DNA of 17,318 bases from Verrucomicrobiota bacterium (GTDB lineage: Bacteria; Verrucomicrobiota; Verrucomicrobiia; Chthoniobacterales; UBA10450), in the NCBI GenBank assembly GCA_003218525.1, contig QHNU01000069.1, forward strand, positions 13,467 through 30,784, written 5' to 3'. Positions 14,341-17,318 of this stretch are shown here, in pieces; the stretch's first letter is position 1, and every line of letters begins with the position of its first letter. Both the position numbers and the translations under genes were made by a program. The notes below the pieces were generated by a model. The model was not told the DNA's origin, did no database searches, and saw nothing but the letters and a program-made list of their open reading frames with translations.

Positions 14341-15009
14341 TTATTCAGCAGGTGGCGAGCCGAAGTGCGCGGCATGCGCAGTATAGGCAGCAGCATCTTC
14401 AATCATCGAGTCGAGCGTGGCAGCAATAGGTTCTAACTTTACCACGCCGGAAAAGATCGCGCGATCACCAATTTCGCTATCGATGACGAAGGTCGGACGC
14501 TGCGTAACGTGAAGCTTGTGCCATTCCGCCGTGCTTGCGCGCACTCGCGCTTCAATCGTCGGCCAACGTGCTCGCTCCAGGAGTTTTTTCTTATCCAAAT
14601 CCCCCGCCGTTGCCGCGATTCCCGCGGCGATTTCCCAATCGCGAATGTTTTTGCCTTCACGCAAGGTCGCATTGGCCAGCGCGATCCGCACTTTGTCATC
14701 TTCGAGGCCGAGATCCCGCGCCGCTTCCGCCATCAGATTCGGCACCAGATACTCGGACAACACCGGTTCATACCAATCGGTGCGCAACATGAATGGCGAG
14801 CGGTTCATCATTCCGCTGCGCCGATAAAACCACTCCTCTTGCGCCCGTGATTTTGGCAGCCCTGACGCGTCCATCAAGGCAATCCTCCAATCGAACGCAA
14901 TGCGGTCCGCATAACTCCGTTTCAATTCCGTCCAGGTCGGCTCGGCCCAAAAACACCAAGAGGAAACGACATCGAGATAATTGATAATCGAGATGCGCAA
15001 AGTTCCCAA
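14341..15009 (-). CDS. DsbA-family (FrnE/HCCA isomerase-like) thioredoxin-fold oxidoreductase
   Basis: The protein has 222 residues. The start NYLDVVSSWCFWAEPTWTEL is the DsbA/FrnE entry strand and active-site turn. The usual Cys-x-x-Cys is reduced to one Cys in SWCFW, so classic disulfide exchange is doubtful; single-Cys members include glutathione-dependent isomerases. The helical insert (YLVPNLMAEAARDLGLEDD through WPTIEARVRA) and the cis-Pro loop VTQRPTFVIDSEIGDRAIFSG match the fold. No signal peptide is seen, so it is probably cytosolic. Start codons are both TTG, at 15009 or, nine bases later, at 15000 (preceded by GGGA); there is no ATG near the N-terminus. Divergent from the rhomboid gene, with about 88 bp between the starts. 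Confidence 0.82.
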   Translation of the reverse strand: MGTLRISIINYLDVVSSWCFWAEPTWTELKRSYADRIAFDWRIALMDASGLPKSRAQEEWFYRRSGMMNRSPFMLRTDWYEPVLSEYLVPNLMAEAARDLGLEDDKVRIALANATLREGKNIRDWEIAAGIAATAGDLDKKKLLERARWPTIEARVRASTAEWHKLHVTQRPTFVIDSEIGDRAIFSGVVKLEPIAATLDSMIEDAAAYTAHAAHFGSPPAE

Positions 15010-15097
15010 ATTTGGCAGAAAACAATTACTGCGAAAAGTAACTTTCGCGCGATATGACGAATCGATCAGACGTGCGAAACTCGTCCCGCCCCGCGAG

Positions 15098-15952
15098 ATG
15101 GAACTTCAGCATATCTTTCTTTTTACCGCAATCGCCTCGTCTTCGCTAATCGTCGCGCAAAGTTTTCGCGGGCAGGCCTCCGGCGCGCGTCTGGCCGCTT
15201 TAGTTGTTCTGGTCGCCTCCGGGCTTGGCTGGCTCATTGCGCGACCCGTTGCCGGTTATATCGCAGCAATTCTCTGGTGCAGCTTATTGTTGCTTCCAGC
15301 GATGCTACGTCACCGTACTCGTGCGAAGGACGATCCGTTTTATCGCGCGCGCTCCCCGGCAATCACGATCTCACCGGTTGTTCTGGCATTGATCCTCCTC
15401 AACGCAGCGGCCTTTCTCATCGAAATTCTTTTCGGCGGCCCGGAAAATCCTCTTACTTTGTATCGCCTGGGAGAGCTTGATACGATCTCAGTCCTCTATG
15501 CACATCAGCACTGGAGACTTTTCACGGCCTTATTCCTGCATTACGGAATGGTTCATCTCGCCTTCAACATGTTCGCGCTGCTCGTGCTCGGACCGCCACT
15601 GGAACGTCAAATCGGCGCAATCGCGTTCGCGGTTTGCTACCTCCTCTCCGGCCTCGGCTCGAGCGTCAGCGTGGTCTTGCTGGCGAAATTGCGCCTCCTG
15701 CCGCCGCTGGAACTCGTCGGAGCCTCGGGCTGTGTCATGGGCATCGTGGGAGCATGGGGAGGATTTCTTCTGCGTAACCGGGACGCCCCCCTCGCGGTGC
15801 AGCGATTGCGGAACGTCATTGTCATTGTGCTAATGCAAATTGTTTTCGATCTCATGACTCCAAACGTCAGTATGTCCGCCCATCTCGGGGGCCTTTTGAC
15901 CGGTTTTCTCCTCGGACTTACTCTCCGACGTCAAACAGTGCGCGGCATGTAA
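15098..15952 (+). CDS. Rhomboid-family intramembrane serine protease
   Basis: Rhomboids cleave transmembrane substrates within the bilayer. From ATG at 15098 there are 284 residues. Two N-terminal helices (LQHIFLFTAIASSSLIVAQ and LAALVVLVASGLGWLIA, with more hydrophobic sequence to about residue 70) precede a basic linker, HRTRAKDDPFYRARSP. The six-helix rhomboid core then shows HLAFNMF (His153-x3-Asn157, oxyanion side), GASGCVMG with nucleophile Ser210, and SAHLGGLLTGF with catalytic His262, so the Ser-His dyad is complete. The extra N-terminal helices are additional to the GlpG-like core. The frame is open further upstream to a TTG at 14981, inside the divergent DsbA-like gene; the ATG followed directly by the first helix is the more likely start. 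Substrate unknown. Confidence 0.88.
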   Translation: MELQHIFLFTAIASSSLIVAQSFRGQASGARLAALVVLVASGLGWLIARPVAGYIAAILWCSLLLLPAMLRHRTRAKDDPFYRARSPAITISPVVLALILLNAAAFLIEILFGGPENPLTLYRLGELDTISVLYAHQHWRLFTALFLHYGMVHLAFNMFALLVLGPPLERQIGAIAFAVCYLLSGLGSSVSVVLLAKLRLLPPLELVGASGCVMGIVGAWGGFLLRNRDAPLAVQRLRNVIVIVLMQIVFDLMTPNVSMSAHLGGLLTGFLLGLTLRRQTVRGM

Positions 15953-15966
15953 CCCGCTCCGTCGCA

Positions 15967-15996
15967 TTGCCAGATTTGATATTTTCCTGACAGTAT
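15967..15996 (+). promoter_or_regulatory. Possible promoter for the glycogen phosphorylase gene
   Basis: TTGCCA (15967-15972) and CAGTAT (15991-15996) are separated by 18 bp in the 69 bp gap between the rhomboid gene and glgP. Both boxes are imperfect. No strong Shine-Dalgarno precedes the ATG at 16022. Confidence 0.3.
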
Positions 15997-16021
15997 CCCG
16001 ATCGCTTTGGCTTCTCCTGCT

Positions 16022-17318
16022 ATGCCGAACTTTGTCACTTACAATGTCATTCCCACTCTTCCGGCGGCACTCGAGCCGCTTCGCGAAATAAGCTTTAATC
16101 TTTGGTGGACTTGGGAACCGTCCGCACGCCGTCTCTTCCGCCACCTCGATACCGAGCTTTGGAACCGGACCAATCACAACCCGGTCCGGATGCTCCAACT
16201 TTCACGTCAGGTCCGGCTCGAAGAGGTCGCACAAGACAAGAATTTTCTCCGTGAGCTGAAGCAGGTTCACGACGCTTTTACCAAATATTTAAGCCCGAAA
16301 GAGACCTACGGAAAAACCGAACCCGGTTCCGTCTTGCAGAAGCCAGTTGCCTATTTTTCTGCCGAATTTGGATTCCACGAATCGATCCCTAATTACTCCG
16401 GTGGTCTGGGTATTTTGGCCGGAGATCATTGTAAATCAGCCAGCGACCTCGATATCAACTTCGTTGCTGTCGGACTTCTTTATCGCCACGGCTATTTCAA
16501 ACAGGAGATCGACAAGGACGGCCTCCAGCACGCCATCAATCTCAACCAAAATTTCCATCACCTTCCCATCCGCGACGTGCGACAAGGCGACCACCGATTG
16601 CTCGTGTCGGTCCGGATTTTAGACCGCGATGTCTATGCCAAGGTTTGGCAATTACTGGTGGGCCGCGTCAGCCTCTACCTGCTCGACACCGACGTGCCTG
16701 AGAATAATAGCGATGACCGTCTCATCACGGCGGAGCTTTACGGCGGCGATCTCGAGATGCGAATGCGTCAGGAAATTATTCTCGGAATCGGCGGGGTGCA
16801 CGTCCTCAACGCTCTTGGGCTCGAGCCGGAAGTATTCCATATGAATGAAGGACACTCAGCCTTCCTCGCCCTTGAGCGTATCCGGCTGCTGGTCACAGAG
16901 AAGAAGCTGGATTTCTACGCTGCCGTGCAAGTGGCCGCTTCGGCCCATGTGTTCACAACCCACACACCGGTGCCGGCGGGAAACGATTCTTTCCCTCGTG
17001 AAATGATGCGAAAATACTTCACTGACTTCGCAGTTGAGCTTGGTATTCCGTTCGAGGAACTCTTCACCTTCGGCCAAACGCGGGTGAATCCGAACGATCC
17101 ATTTAGCATGACCATTCTCGCCCTGCGTTTGAGTCGTCATGCTAATGGTGTCAGCAAATTGCACGGCGAAGTGAGCCGCGGGTTGTGGAAGGATGTGTGG
17201 ACGGGCGTGCCCCAGAATGAAGTGCCGATCACCAGCGTGACCAATGGGGTGCACACTAAAACCTGGATGGCACCGGAGTTCTCCGCTCTCTCCGACAAAT
17301 ATCTTGGAGATTGGGAAG
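16022..17318 (+). CDS. glgP: Alpha-glucan (glycogen) phosphorylase, N-terminal part
   Basis: This enzyme releases glucose-1-phosphate from glycogen or maltodextrins with PLP, in the cytoplasm. The ATG at 16022 opens 432 codons that run off the window. The beginning, PLREISFNLWWTWEPSARRL, is the signature of the bacterial/archaeal alpha-glucan phosphorylase branch (TIGR02094 type) rather than the GlgP/MalP branch of E. coli. Further family blocks are VAYFSAEFGFHESIPNYSGG, GILAGDHCKSASDLD, FHMNEGHSAF, FTTHTPVPAGND and ITSVTNGVHTKTWM. The PLP lysine lies beyond the window. No frameshift or stop is seen in the visible part. It begins 69 bp after the rhomboid gene, in the same direction. Confidence 0.93.
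   Translation, partial: MPNFVTYNVIPTLPAALEPLREISFNLWWTWEPSARRLFRHLDTELWNRTNHNPVRMLQLSRQVRLEEVAQDKNFLRELKQVHDAFTKYLSPKETYGKTEPGSVLQKPVAYFSAEFGFHESIPNYSGGLGILAGDHCKSASDLDINFVAVGLLYRHGYFKQEIDKDGLQHAINLNQNFHHLPIRDVRQGDHRLLVSVRILDRDVYAKVWQLLVGRVSLYLLDTDVPENNSDDRLITAELYGGDLEMRMRQEIILGIGGVHVLNALGLEPEVFHMNEGHSAFLALERIRLLVTEKKLDFYAAVQVAASAHVFTTHTPVPAGNDSFPREMMRKYFTDFAVELGIPFEELFTFGQTRVNPNDPFSMTILALRLSRHANGVSKLHGEVSRGLWKDVWTGVPQNEVPITSVTNGVHTKTWMAPEFSALSDKYLGDWE

Noticed and set aside
1..17318. CRISPR array, tRNA/rRNA genes, prophage or defence system
   Set aside because: No regularly spaced direct repeats, cloverleaf-like sequences, integrase, transposase or nuclease-effector pairs were recognised by eye on either strand. 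The palindromes found are not spaced like CRISPR repeats.

Overview
This window looks like chromosomal DNA of a free-living, moderately GC-rich Gram-negative bacterium. The best guess is a soil Verrucomicrobiota of the Chthoniobacterales / 'Candidatus Udaeobacter' type. The guess rests on family-level resemblance of the membrane-FlgO-TPR protein and the nucleotide cyclase copies at the left end, and on dense short palindromic repeats. No rRNA is present to prove it, and Acidobacteriota cannot be excluded. TGA, TAA and TAG all serve as normal stops, so the genetic code is standard.

Left region (1-5090) is accessory in character. The minus strand carries a class III nucleotide cyclase cut by the window edge (1-503) and a three-helix membrane protein with FlgO/TolB-like and TPR domains (613-2715). 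It also carries two decayed relatives (2777-3069 and 4654-5090). Each decayed copy retains the start of a cyclase and the last ~20 codons of a TPR protein, which suggests that the ancestral gene was one cyclase-membrane-FlgO-TPR fusion, repeatedly duplicated and broken. Between the two decayed copies lies a plus-strand pair: an unrecognised four-helix membrane protein and a SAM-dependent methyltransferase.

Central region (5169-12681) is housekeeping: uvrB (excision repair), holA (DNA polymerase III delta), a DUF4870/Tic20-like membrane protein divergent from aroB (shikimate pathway), a secreted zinc N-acetylmuramoyl-L-alanine amidase, and a YmdB-type metallophosphoesterase divergent from the amidase. 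Two things stand out. First, holA has an in-frame TGA at codon 93, with clear homologous sequence continuing in the same frame. Second, a two-hairpin REP-like palindrome occurs complete in the holA-DUF4870 gap, again inside the uvrB coding sequence in frame, and as a half copy that supplies the last eight codons of the amidase.

Right region (12748-17318) has an exported TPR protein convergent with infC (IF-3), a DsbA/FrnE-family oxidoreductase, a rhomboid protease, and the first 432 codons of an alpha-glucan (glycogen) phosphorylase that leaves the window. infC lacks an ATG/GTG/TTG start at its conserved N-terminus and is preceded by three consecutive hairpins. It stands without rpmI/rplT on its 3' side.

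I see no CRISPR array, tRNA, rRNA, transposase, phage gene or recognisable defence island. The most unusual content is the repeat-in-gene insertions, the interrupted holA, the infC leader and the decaying cyclase-TPR family.
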